A stretch of DNA of 64,000 bases from Dioscorea cayenensis subsp. rotundata (GCF_009730915.1 NC_052480.1:2232001-2296000); one strand, 5' to 3'; shown: positions 23,392 through 42,574, numbered from the stretch's first letter. The notes: generated from the sequence alone by a model not told the origin. Numbers and translations: made by a program.

Positions 23392-23985
23392 GTATAAAGA
23401 AGGAACTCAAATACCCGGAGTAGAATACAATTTACCTTATAATAGTATATTAAGATTAGAAACAATCTTGATAGATCAAGGAAATCTGTTAGAAACTAAT
23501 AAACTAGTTTATGATCAAGATAATAATTTAATCATTTTATATGAACATGAACCTAATAATTTAATTCTAGAAGAGATACCTAGTTTAAATTTGATGGACA
23601 TAAGTCATAGTAATATTCCTAGCAGTAGCAGCAATCCAACCCCAATATATAGCACAACTAACCAAAGTGTGGGGCAGCCTAGTAGGCCTTCTTACAATGA
23701 ATACAAAGAAGAAAGGGACTATGAAAGACCAAGAGGAAAATCGATTACCTTTAGAGACCACAGATAGGAAACTATTAGTAGATGATGGCAGAATATTGAA
23801 TCTAGTAGCACATGATCCACAAAAGTGGCACATGGTAATTAAGTACTGTCCTAATTAGTTTGTAGGAAATTTGATGAATTAGAAGTCGAAAAAACAACCC
23901 TAGAAATGTATGCATATTTAGAAAAACTATCTAGGGGAAACAACAAGGGTTGCCTGGGAATCATATAAACAAAGGTTCCCAGTAG
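23384..23985 (+). pseudogene. Pararetroviral linker and start of coat-protein-like region
   Basis: An open stretch of 127 codons (23384-23767) overlaps the end of the preceding segment in another frame. It is acidic and polar, with a Ser/Asn/Pro-rich central part typical of the linker between movement and coat domains. After further breaks, 23880-23985 keeps traces of an aromatic WESYK segment like the coat-protein N-terminal part. Homology stops near 23985; zinc finger, protease and RT core do not follow. Confidence 0.5.
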
Positions 23986-25063
23986 ATTTCTGTGGGCTCC
24001 TTTTTTCTCACCGGGCCTTTAATTAGGGTTAGTCGAGTTAAAAATAATGGATCACAAATCAAATTTTAATTTTTATGACTTGAAGAGATTATGGGTTCAT
24101 GACTTCCATTAAGGGTAAGCCTCTAATGTTAATTACCATTGACATTGTCACAGAAAGCTCGGATTAAGAAATAAGTGTGAACAAAGAAACAAATTGTGAT
24201 AATCAATTTCATTCATTACAATAAATATGAATTCCTAGATTTCTTTGAAAAGTACAATAAATTTGAAATCATCTTAACGCCACTCGGGGCTTGTGAGGCC
24301 CTACGTAAAACAATGATTGTAGCATTTTTATCTCCTTTTTGACTATTTTGCCGAAAAAAACATGCTTTGACTTTTGTTGATATATAGTCTTCATCAAATT
24401 TTGAGAGTTTGAATCTCGGATATGATTTAGAAACTTGTGAACTTGTGTCTGAACTTGTGTCTTGGACATTTTCCGTCATGGATTTGATTTGTATTTTGAA
24501 TTTGATTTGGATTTCAAGTTATGAATCCTTTATGTTAATGAATCATAAACTTAATTGTGACTTTTTGTAAGCTTCGGCTTTTTATGCTTGTAAAGCTTCC
24601 TTCCAGTCTTGACTTGTGAAACTCTTTGTGTCTTTAACTTCTGATGTCTTGAGACTGATTCAATTATCAATTTATATGGATTTTCAAATCTTGACTCTTT
24701 CATATCTTGAATCTTGACTTGGTTTCTTTGGCTTTAATTTATATGTCGCTGCATGTGTGTCTTCATCGCATTGCATATGCCTTGTTGTTTTGTATGTCTC
24801 ATTACCACTGCTGGCTTGAGATGAGCGTCTTTTTTTTTTGTCATTGCTTTGGAATGAGTATATATATATTATTTTTCGGCTTCGGATGTTTTAAAAAAAA
24901 TATTTATATATAAATCCATGTTATCATATTCATCCCATGTATATGATGGGACCACCTTTTTGAAAACTCTTTATGCACATGAGTATGCATGCATACATGC
25001 TTCTCATTTTCTCCTTATCATTTATTCATTTTCACGCATATCTCCTTCATGATGAGACCCTTT

Positions 25064-25094
<31 letters not shown>

Positions 25095-25160
25095 TTCATA
25101 CACGTGAGTATGCATGCATGCATTGCATGTAATGCTTTTTTTTTATTAATTATGCCAGAC
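23985..25160. other. Non-viral segment replacing the viral RT core
   Basis: Composition and codon pattern change at about 23985 and return to viral at about 25160. The segment is T-rich on the plus strand with repeated CTTG/TGAATC/TTGACTT words (24480-24720), a (TTTA)n run at about 25063-25096 and GCATGCATG tracts. It begins TGTGGGCTCC, which could be an LTR start, but no matching end or target duplication was found. It sits exactly where the viral core is missing, so an insertion with deletion is likely. Confidence 0.5.
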
Positions 25161-25760
25161 CTTTTATAAAAAATCTTAGCAGACTAGTAGAGCCACTATA
25201 TTCTAAAATATGACCAACAGGGTTCAAGTCATTCAATTTAGAAGATTCCACACAAATAGATAAGATCAAAAAACTCGTTGAAAAATTGCCTAATTTAAAA
25301 TTACCATTAGAATCTAATTACCTAATAATTGAATCAGATGGATGTGAATTTTGATGGGGGACGGTTTTAAAAAATAAACCTCATAAATATTCCCCTAAAA
25401 TGGAAGAACAAATTTGTAGGTATAGTAGTGGAAAATACAAGTAAAAAAAACTTAACTTCAAGTATTGATCACCAAGAAATATTAGCAGTAGTTTACAGTT
25501 TAGATAGCTTCAGACTATTCCTGCTTGGTAAAAAAGAGATCTTAGTAACAACAGATTGTGAGGCAATAGTAAAATTTTATGAGAATAAAAATAATAAATG
25601 AATTAGTCAAAGAAGATGGTTAGCATTTAAGGACAGAATAATTAATTTAGCATACAATGTTAAGTTTGAACACATCAAGGGTATTGAAAACAGAATGGCA
25701 GATAGATTATCTAGAAGTATCAAAGAAGATCCTCCATGAGATATCATCAATTCTGTAAGT
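25160..25760 (+). pseudogene. Pararetroviral reverse transcriptase end and RNase H remnant
   Basis: The first part retains the RT thumb/connection signature FIKNLSRLVEPLYSK. RNase H landmarks follow: SSIDHQEILAVVYSL, the active-site TTDCEAIVKFY, RRWLAFKDRI and a C-terminal GIENRMADRLSR. RNase H removes the RNA strand during reverse transcription. At least four in-frame stops and one frameshift (about 25425) interrupt the frame, so it is dead. Confidence 0.8.
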
Positions 25761-25769
25761 ATAAGCCCT

Positions 25770-26240
25770 TTGCTTAACCATACGCTTAGTAATAAATGGG
25801 GACTACAAGACCAGTAAATCCCTCTGCATTTTCACTAATGTGGAAGCAAAGCTACCTTGTACTAGACCTTAGTTGGTTCATATGCTTAACTATAACGGGA
25901 TTACAAAACCAGTAAGCTCCTCTGAGTTATGTGTTAATGTGACAACTAAGGGAACCCTACCTTTATAATATGTTATTAATCCACCATACTAATAAAAAAA
26001 ATTATCTACAAGATGGCGCAATCTTTGTAAAAAAGTCCAACCTTACCAGGCACTAAAGTTTATTATTCCACAAACCAAAACACAGGCCTGCCCATGTATC
26101 CTTCAACCTACCTCTAAATCTCATGCTAGACCACAAAGAGAGAAATTATATTGATAAACCAATAATAGGAACTCTTCGTTTCCAAAAATCCTCACTCAGT
26201 TTTGTGACTATCTCCACTCAAAAAAAACCTTAAAACAAAA
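25770..26240 (+). other. Viral spacer with two imperfect repeats
   Basis: There is no open frame between the RNase H end and the downstream ORF. Two imperfect copies of an 85-90 base unit are visible (about 25778-25862 and 25880-25965), sharing GCTTAAC(C/T)ATA, GG-ACTACAA-ACCAGTAA-CTCCTCTG-like and CTACCTT words. Its job is unknown; leader-like or promoter-like roles are possible. Confidence 0.45.
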
Positions 26241-27083
26241 TTGGCTGACCCGAACTTGAGGACCAAATCTCTAGATGCATTCCTAGAATTACAGCATACA
26301 AACCAAATATTGGCAGGAGAGGTAAGTGACCTGAAACAACAAGCAGAAAAAATAAAATCAGAATACACAAAGAAAAAGAAAGAAAAAGAAATACTAAGAG
26401 AAGAATGGCAGAAAGAAATTACAAACAAAGAAGAAAAATATGAAAAAATCCCAGAAGTCTTTAGTCCAGTGAAACCAATGATTATGAACTTGGTTTATTC
26501 CGAAAAGGAGACCCAGTATATTGAACTAGTAAACTCATTCCATACATTGGCCTCCTCATCATTACTAAGACAAGATGGGCTGAGTTTTTGCCTTACTAAG
26601 TACAAAACCCAAACATACTCTGAGGCCCAAGCTTGTATCTATGCTGAAGGATTTTCAATAATACAAGCGACTATCAACCTTTTGACTTGGAAAGAAGAGA
26701 TAAGAACTGGAAATATTGTTATCACTCGTAACGCACTATTTGAACACGGCTTGCTGAAAAAATTGATAATCTCCAAATCCAAACAACTACAAGGCCTAAC
26801 CCACTTTCCATGGAAACTGAAACATATCATTAATTCTATGATGGAAAGCTATCCAAAACACTTTGTGGTGCTTGAAATTCAAAGTGCTCCTCCGCATTTC
26901 CAAGACTATCCTGCCCCAGCCCAACATTATATCAGAATAGATGTGGTTCATTATGGAAAACCAAAAACTCATGAATGGGATACCAATTTTTATCATGTCC
27001 AAATCCCAACAGAAGAGAGAATTATGAGGTGGCGAGCCTATTCTTTGACCGTGGCTCCAAAAAAATTCACACTTTCTATCTAA
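26241..27083 (+). CDS. Downstream pararetroviral ORF, P4-like by position (280 aa, 3' frameshift)
   Basis: This is the longest intact frame in the viral insert. Residues 15-70 form a strongly charged coiled coil (VSDLKQQAEKIKSEYTKKKK and onward). The rest is a mixed globular domain with IQATINLLTW and HYIRIDVVHYGKPKTHEWD stretches. No family was recognised. Its position after RNase H and before the viral 3' end matches the separate last ORF of tungroviruses and the inclusion-body ORF of caulimoviruses. Near 27030-27070 the likely true C-terminal part lies in another frame (open 26975-27298), so a frameshift has probably cut the native end. Its good preservation beside a decayed polyprotein is notable. 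Transcription is unproven. Confidence 0.55.
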   Translation: MADPNLRTKSLDAFLELQHTNQILAGEVSDLKQQAEKIKSEYTKKKKEKEILREEWQKEITNKEEKYEKIPEVFSPVKPMIMNLVYSEKETQYIELVNSFHTLASSSLLRQDGLSFCLTKYKTQTYSEAQACIYAEGFSIIQATINLLTWKEEIRTGNIVITRNALFEHGLLKKLIISKSKQLQGLTHFPWKLKHIINSMMESYPKHFVVLEIQSAPPHFQDYPAPAQHYIRIDVVHYGKPKTHEWDTNFYHVQIPTEERIMRWRAYSLTVAPKKFTLSI

Positions 27084-27217
27084 TCGGAGAACATCCACAT
27101 TTGAAAATCTATTCAACAATAAGTGCTCGATATTACAAATCTCTTATGCAGGGAACTATCATAACTGAACATATCCTTACGGAGCACTTAAAGGACTGTA
27201 AAGCAGCATGGCACTAT

Positions 27218-27803
27218 ACCATACTTAGCTATATTCTACAATCTCACTCAAAGTCACTACTGTATGTGTATTTTAAGGATTTACTATACTATATTTAGCT
27301 ATATTCTATAATCTCACTCAAAGTCACTACTATATGTGTATTCATTGTATATTACTTGTAATATACTACGATAATGTATTAATATATGGTAGTATATCAG
27401 TTTATATCCTAAGTCCTCTTCATTGAGAAGTGTTATACATATTATTATATAAGCTATTTATATATTCATATATTTCTAGTACAGTGGTCATAACCAAAAT
27501 AGTATAGGAGCATAGGATCTCAATGGAGTACTAGTATTCCAGAGAGGTGTGCAAGTGGGCTCCTTTAGGGAGTAAAGAAATGGCCAAACCATGCTGAGTC
27601 TTCTTAATTTCCTTGTTGCCCATGGCCCTCTTAACATATACAATATACTCCATTACCATAATATAATTTTTTGCAAGAATAAAATGATAAGATTATTTGA
27701 ATTTAAATAAACTATTTCATTAGTAAATAAATAAACTCTTCTAGTATACTAAACTATTTTGCAGAAAATAAATTACACTATTTTGCTTGTAAGAAATTAA
27801 ACC
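27218..27803 (-). repeat. Right arm of the pararetroviral inverted terminal repeat
   Basis: 27279-27803 is the inverted counterpart of 15382-15917. Just inside it, 27218-27265 holds a second partial copy of the same inner edge (TTAGCTATATTCTACAATCT), so the inner boundary was duplicated. Beyond 27803 a further short degenerate copy of AAATAAATTACACTACTTTG appears at about 27820. The arm lies in the opposite orientation to the viral genes. Confidence 0.88.
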
Positions 27804-28564
27804 ACCTTGGAAGAAATAAATTACACTACTTTGCAATTAATAAGCTGAATTCATGAGTAAAAGATTCCCTATTCAGTACTTAGGAGATAAATTTGGTTTA
27901 ACTATCACTTCTTTGATTTGTAGGCTGACCAAAGACCCGCCAAGAAAAAAGGGCCTATACGACTACCTAAGGATAAAGATATTATTTATTGCTTCTATGT
28001 AAGACACATATCATACCTACGCTACTATTTCCCCTCATGGCCCTCATGCTTTCGCGGGTACTTTTCGCCGGTACTTTAGTGTCGGATTCCATCTAAGTAA
28101 CCATAATACCTTCATATCATAGGGTTCATACTTAGGTTGATCTTACTAATCTGGGGATGTTTTAGCGTTATTTATTTGGATTGTGACAATATAAACCCAT
28201 GTACCTCTCTTTCATTTTTGGGAATAAAGACTAAGCTACCATAAACTTATATGCAAGTAAAAGAAAAGAAATCTACTATTGCTAATTTTATTTATGAAAG
28301 AGAAACTGACTTTTATTGATAAGAAGCTTATTGGAGTACCACACTCATGTTTCAAGAGAAGTTCTCTGGTTCTTGCTTAGTATCTCAGCCTTAAAACTGA
28401 CTCTTATATATAGACATACATGACTCTTTTTCATGACAATAATGCCCTTGGTTTTATTCTATATTAGGGGCACTACATGGGAAAGCTGAGAAAGGTACCA
28501 CTAGTAGGCATTTAATTAGCCTACTTTGAACTGTACGTTTTCTAGCTTTTCCAAGGTAATCAGA
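27804..28564. other. Spacer between viral insert and ADH gene A
   Basis: 27804-28232 is unclassified. One open stretch near 27925-28085 is rich in Arg, Lys and aromatic residues without a family match. From 28233 the sequence is nearly identical to 35697 onward, which marks the left edge of the ADH duplication unit and holds the presumed 3' untranslated region of gene A. Confidence 0.55.
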
Positions 28565-32262
<3,698 letters not shown>

Positions 32263-32369
32263 GATTGTCTCTCAAACTCAAGGTATTCCTGAATCCTGAA
32301 GTCTAACTGTAATTTTATATATTAAAGAAGAATGGTAAGCATTGCATGAATTTATAGAGAAAAAGGATG

Positions 32370-32405
<36 letters not shown>
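32370..32405. repeat. CT-rich tract upstream of ADH A start
   Basis: A (CT)n tract about 110 bases upstream of the ADH A start codon on the coding strand (GA on the minus strand). Such tracts are common in plant 5' untranslated regions. A TATA-like CTATATAG word lies further upstream at about 32588-32595, but no transcription start can be fixed. Confidence 0.6.
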
Positions 32406-32406
<1 letters not shown>

Positions 32407-33046
32407 AAACTTGACAAAAGTCTTACTCCTTTCAGTTAACTGAAAACTGGTGTTTATGTAGTTGTACCTTGTTGTTAGTTTATCTTAAATGGTTCATAAG
32501 GATAAAACAGAGAGAAACAAATGGTGAGTAAGAAATGAATTTGTCTTTGACCGGTGGATCAGGTTTAGTTAAGTCAATTTTTTGCACTATATAGAGTTGT
32601 GGCCACAAATTTTTTTTTTTAACCCAAAATTACTTTTTATTTTTAATTATACATGAGACCATAATGATTTGTTTTAAAATTGTTTCCGCCGAGTGTACTG
32701 ATGTGGTGCTAATATGGCACCAGAAGCTATTTTAAAACATGTTATTATGGTCTCAAATATAGTCAGAAAAAATTATGTAGTTTTTATGTTAAAAAATTTT
32801 TGTGACCACATCATTATAAAATATATATATTTGTGGTCATGACTGAAATGAACACAAGAGAGGTGTAAGTTTTAAATCTAAGGTGAACATGCAATAGAAG
32901 CTTTTGGCAGCTGTTAGTTTTCGCGGTTTTGGTTTGGATTCTTTTGTTAATAATGTGTGAGTGTCCGGAGAATATTTTCCAAGATTGTAAAGAGAATATT
33001 TATAACAGGAATGAAATGAACCCAGCCGACAATAATGTAAGTTTAA

Positions 33047-33347
33047 GGCCCATTTGGGTTGAACTACCAAAAAGACTTTTTAAGTTTAATAGAAGTCTTT
33101 CGGAAAAAAAGTGTTTTTCGGAGTAAGTTAAGCACTTTTTATATTTTGTGTTTGTATTGAAACAGAGTTCGTAAAAATAAGTTAAAAAAAGCTTTTTCGT
33201 GATCGCTCATCACTAAACACGAAAAAGCATTTCGCTTTTTCAGCTTTTCTTTCTCGAAAAGCCCAATACAAACAATCTTTGAACCCAGGAAGTCTTAACT
33301 TATAAAAAGACTTACGGGTTTTCTAAAAGTTCTCATCCAAATGTCTC
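33047..33347. mobile_element. Tourist-like (PIF/Harbinger) MITE, 301 bp, present only in unit A
   Basis: The left end GGCCCATTTGGGTTGA and the reverse complement of the right end, GAGACATTTGGATGAG, form an imperfect inverted repeat. The flanks are TAA (33044-33046 and 33348-33350), the usual 3-bp duplication. Unit B carries the empty site GTAAGTTTAAATCTAAGGAG at about 41870, so the insertion postdates the ADH duplication. A relative lies at 46396-46701. Confidence 0.92.
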
Positions 33348-34150
33348 TAAATCTAAGGAGAACATGCCGTACAAGCTCTTGGGAGCTGTCAGTTTTGGCG
33401 GTTTTGGTTTGGATTCTTATGTTAATAATATCAGAGGGTCCGAAAAATATTCCTTAGAGCATGTTACCTCACCCAGCGTGGTCGGCCACAATGCATGCAA
33501 TCATACGTGAAGTTGCGCTGGTGTCTCGCGCCATTATCATGGTCCAGCGAATCAAGATAAGGGTGTTTCTAGTGGAGATGCTGGTGTCTTGCGTGATTAT
33601 CATGGTCCGGCGGAACATGTTAAGGGTGATTTCTAAACATCCCATGTGGAACATGTTAAGATTGGGCCACACCATGTCATACCGGACCCCACACGAATTG
33701 TGACTGAATCCACCCGAGTTCACCGGGTTGGAACTAATGCAAATAAATCTTTTAAGTGGGGTGCAGTCCAACTGACACTCCTAAGATTGTATCTGTCCCA
33801 ACCAAGCTTAATGAGTTCAATTCAAATGCTCAATTAGATCCACTCCAATTTAATCAAGTTGGATTAATCAATTTGACTGAACCAAATACCAAATTGGTTC
33901 AAATCAAGCCTGCTCATGGCCCCAATAAGGCCTATCCGAATTACAGATTCAATTACTGAAATTCCTCACAAAAGTAATGAAAGTATAGCCGACTTGTATA
34001 GGGCTGCTTCAAAACCCCTTTATGAGATTTTATTCCTCGAGGATTTAAATGGCACTACATTCTGGAAATCTGGTCTTTTATTCCAAAAAAGAAACTTGGA
34101 TTTCATTGACTCTTGCCTCGTTCCCTTATAGTCCTTGAATCAAACAAGAG
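33348..34150. other. Upstream flank of ADH unit A
   Basis: This segment is nearly identical to 41877-42574, the upstream flank of unit B. It contains two tandem imperfect copies of about 65 bases (33518-33650) sharing GCTGGTGTCT, ATTATCATGGTCC and AAGGGTG. The small open frames are not conserved convincingly. Similarity between units ends near 34060. No gene was identified. Confidence 0.55.
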
Positions 34151-35577
34151 AAAGGACAAGAATGGATCGATAATGACTAGCAGGATCATATCCCTAACTA
34201 CAATCCGATAGCACCGAAGTTACGTGTTGTGGAAAAACCAATAGAAATATGCAAAAATAAAAATAAAAATGCACAAGAACACAGGAATTTAACGTGGTTC
34301 GGCTTTCAATCAAGCCTACATCCACGGAGCAGCAAGAAAACCCTCTTAATTTTCAATGACAAGCAATACACACATAGAAAGGGGGAAAAACAAGAAAAAG
34401 TTTCATATAACCCCCTAAGTTATTCCAAAATTGGCCAATGGGTTCAAAAATAAGTAAAATGACAAATCAACCCATATAAAATAATATAGGGTTGAAAATG
34501 CAAAACGAGTCATCCAACTTAAGCCCCAAATCAACAATCTCCACCTTGGCGAGATTTGCAAGCCACATCACAAACCATCTCATCATCGACATCCACCTTA
34601 GTATGAAATCTCACACCAATCTCACAAGTTCCTTCTCGCATCTCCAACAATTCAAACAATCACAATGTTGACCAAGTTCAAGCAATGATTGAACTTGGCA
34701 CCACCAATGACCTTAGTCATCATATCGCGAGGATTATCCCTTGTATGAATTTTTACAAGCAAAAATAACCCCACCATTCATAATATCACGAACAAAATGA
34801 AAATGAACATCTATATGTTTAGTCCGAGCATGGTAAACCTGGTTCTTTGCTAAGTGAATAGCACTCTGGCTATCACTAAATACCTCCACCCTGTTTTTTG
34901 GTTAAACCCCAAGTCTGCAATCAGTCCATGTATCCAAATGGCCTCCTTCAAAGCTTCTGCTGTTGCCATATACTCTGCTTCTGTAGTAGATAATGCTACA
35001 ATAGACTGTAATGTAGACTTCCAACTGATAGGCCCACTAGCCAAAGTAAACAAATACCACTGTAGTAGACCTCCTATTGTCCGGATCACCGAAAGAAAAT
35101 CGAATCCACATAGCCAATGAGAAATCTGTCATCATTTTCATGATTTCTCTCAAATTTCAGACCAACCTCCATAGTGCCTTTAATGTACCTCAATACCCAC
35201 TTTGCAGCTTCCCAGTGTTTTTTTCCTGGATCATGCATGTATCTACAAACCATACTAACAGCCTGGGAAATATCAGGTCTTGTACATACCATAGCATACA
35301 TAAGACATCCAATTAAACTAGCATAAGGTACCTTCTTCATATAATCTCTTTCGACATCAGATTTTGGGGATTGATTAGCACTCAATTTAAAATGAGAAGC
35401 AAGAGGAGTACTAACTGATTTAGTGTGTTCATCCATGCCAAACCGCTGTACTATCTTCTTCAAGTATTGGTTTTGACTCAGATGCACTGTGCCCTTTACT
35501 CTGTCTCTACTAATCTCCATGCCCAATATCTTCTTGGCCTCTCCTAATTCCTTCATTCCAAATCCACCAAAATCCAA
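34150..35577 (-). mobile_element. Ty1/Copia retrotransposon fragment (RT end, RNase H, 3' LTR part)
   Basis: On the minus strand, 35577-35086 encodes the C-terminal part of Copia reverse transcriptase: LGMEISRDRVKGTVHLSQNQ, then PYASLIGCLMYAMVCTRPDI and KWVLRYIKGT. After frameshifts near 35090, RNase H follows with SIVALSTTEAEYMA at 35089-34850, then DSQSAIHLAKN and HARTKHIDVHFHFVRD down to about 34770. A purine tract AAGGTGGAGATTGTTG near 34534-34556 is the plus-strand primer, and sequence below it, with the plant-Copia motif ACGTGGTTCGGC (about 34293-34304), looks like a 3' LTR. Gag, protease, integrase and the 5' LTR are absent. Confidence 0.85.
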
Positions 35578-35696
35578 CTAAAGAGGATTTGCAACTCCAG
35601 TTGCTTTTTTCAATCCACCTAACCAAACAACTTACTTCAAAGAATTTTGTAATTCCAACTACAAGGAGTTTTAAATACTACCAAACAAACACCCCC
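35578..35696. mobile_element. MITE remnant at the junction of the ADH units
   Basis: AT-rich stretch ending ACCAAACAAACACCCC directly before the start of unit B. The complementary end GGTAGTGTTTGTTTGAAGGG lies at the far end of unit B (about 42576). Such GTGTTTGTTTG ends are typical of plant MITEs, so the unit boundaries fall on related MITE sequences. Confidence 0.4.
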
Positions 35697-36029
35697 TAAG
35701 CTACCATAAGCTTATATGCAAGTAAAAGAAAAGAAATCTACTATTGCTAATTTTATTTATGAAAGAGAAACTGACTTTTATTGATAAGAAGCTTATTAGA
35801 GTACCACACTCATGTTTCAAGAGAAGTTCCCTGGTTCTTGCTTAGTATCTCAGCCTTAAAACTGACTCTTATATATAGACATACATGACTCTTTTTCATG
35901 ACAATAATGCCCTTGGTTTTATTCTATATTAGGGGCACTACATGGGAAAGCTGAGAAAGGTACCACTAGTAGGCATTTAATTAGCCTACTGTGAACTGTA
36001 CGTTTTCTAGCTTTTCCAAGGTAATCAGA

Positions 36030-40800
<4,771 letters not shown>

Positions 40801-40882
40801 GATTGTCTCTCAAACTCAAGGTATTCCTGAATCCTGAAGTCTAACTGTAATTAAGCATTGCATGAATTTATAGAGAAAAAGG

Positions 40883-40884
40883 AT

Positions 40885-40929
<45 letters not shown>

Positions 40930-41518
40930 CTTGACTAAAGTCTTACTCCGTTGAGTTAATTGAAAACTGGTGTTTATGTAGTTGGACCTTGTTGTTAGTT
41001 TATCTTAAATGGTTCATGCGGATAAGACAAAGGGAAATGAATGGTGGGTAAGAAATGAATTTGTCTGACTGGTGGATCAGGTTTAGTTAAGTCAATTTTT
41101 TTCACTATACAAAGTTGTGGCTGTAAAATTTTTTTTTTACCCAAAAATCACTTTTATTTTAGCTGTACATGAGACCATAATGATTTGTTTTAAAACTGCT
41201 TCCGGCGAGGATGCTCTCTCTCTCTCTCTCACTCTCGAACTTGACTAAAGTCTAACTATGTTGAGTTAACTGAAAACTGGTTTTTATGTAGTTGTACCTT
41301 GTTGTTAGTTTATCTTAAATGGTTCATGCCGATAAGACAGAGGGAAATGAATGGTGGGTAAGAAATGAATTTGTCTTTGACTGGTGGATCAGATTTAGTT
41401 AAGTCAATTTTTTGCACTATATAAAGTTGTGGCCTCAAATTTTTTTTTTAACCTAAAAATCAAATTTTTCGACTGATACGTAGACTATAACGATTTGTTT
41501 TAAAAAGCTGTTTCGTAG
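40883..41518. repeat. Tandemly duplicated upstream region of ADH copy B
   Basis: Two direct copies, 40883-41209 and 41210-41518. Each begins GGATGCTCTCTCTCTCTC and continues through CTTGACTAAAGTCT, TGTTGTTAGTTTATCTTAAA, GGTGGGTAAGAAATGAATTT and AGTTGTGGC to a GATTTGTTTTAAAA segment. Copy A of the gene has one such unit (about 32365-32690). The CT tract, likely part of the 5' untranslated region, and a TATA-like CTATATAA (about 41417) are therefore doubled or displaced in B. Confidence 0.9.
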
Positions 41519-41876
41519 AGTATCTTGATGTGACTGCTAATACTATGACAGAAAGCCATTTTTAAAAGCAGGGTTATTATAGCCTCAAATATAGTCAAAA
41601 AAAAATTACGTGATTTTTATGTTAAAAAAATTATGTAGCTATATTATTATAAAATACAAATATTTGTGGCCATAACTGAAATGAACACAGGAGAGGTGTA
41701 AGATTTACTTTTAATCCAGGGAAAACATGTAATAGATGCTTTTGGCAGTTGTTAGTTTTGGCGGTTTTGGTTTGGATTCTTTTGTTAATAATATGTGAGT
41801 GTCCGGAGAATATTTTCTAAAATTGTAAATATTTATAACAGGAATGAAATGAACCCAGCCGACAATAATGTAAGTT

Positions 41877-42574
41877 TAAATCTAAGGAGAACATGCCGTA
41901 CAAGCTCTTGGGAGCTGTCAGTTTTGGCGGTTTTGGTTTGGATTCTTATGTTAATATATAATATCTGAGGGTCCGAAAAATATTCCCTAGAGCATGTTAC
42001 CTCACCCAGCGTGGTCGGCCACAATGCATGCAATCATACGTGAAGTTGCGCTGGTGTCTCGCGCCATTATCATGGTCCGGCGAATCATGATAAGGGTGTT
42101 TCTAGTGGAGATGCTGGTGTCTTGCGTGATTATCATGGTCCGGCGGAACATGTTAAGGGTGATTCAAAAACATCCCATGCGGAACATGTTAAGATTGGGC
42201 CACACCATGTTGTGCCTGACCTCACACGAGTTGTGACTGAATCCACCCGAGTTCACCGGGTTGGAACTAATGCAAATAAATCTTTTAAGCGGGGTGCAGT
42301 CCAACTGACACTTCTAAGATTGTATCTGTCCCAACCAAGCTTAATGAGTTCAATTCAAATGCTCAATTAGATCCGCTCCAATTTAATCAAGTTGGATTAA
42401 TCAATTTGACTAAACCAAATACCAAATTGGTTCAAATCAAGCCTGCTCATGGCCCCAATTAGGCCTATCCGAATTACAGATTCAATTACTGAAATTCCTC
42501 GCAAAAGTAATGAAAGTATTGCCGACTTGTAGAGGGCTGCTTCTAAACCTCCTTCTGGGATTTCATTCTTAGGT
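41877..42574. other. Upstream flank of ADH unit B
   Basis: Nearly identical to 33348-34060, without the Tourist MITE. It contains the same pair of tandem 65-base repeats (about 42050-42185). The similarity stops at about 42574, where GGTAGTGTTTGTTTG begins a MITE-like sequence. No gene. Confidence 0.55.

Larger units (their letters stand above)
15382..27803 (+). mobile_element. Endogenous pararetrovirus (Caulimoviridae), decayed and nested
   Basis: The insert holds a methionine-tRNA primer-binding site (15928-15940), a leader and early ORF region, a movement-protein-like region, the start of a coat-protein-like region, a connection/RNase H segment and a separate downstream ORF, all on the plus strand. 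The central coat-protein, protease and reverse-transcriptase core is absent; an unrelated segment (about 23985-25160) occupies that place. In-frame stops and frameshifts are frequent. Two solo LTRs (16754-18892, 19846-22668) interrupt the early ORFs. The ends are inverted copies of one sequence of about 530 bp. A polyprotein followed by a separate ORF resembles Tungrovirus organisation more than the usual three-ORF badnavirus plan; the genus remains an inference. Confidence 0.85.

Noticed and set aside
25063-25096. (TTTA)n run as a possible functional element
   Set aside because: A plain microsatellite; similar tracts occur at several places in the window.
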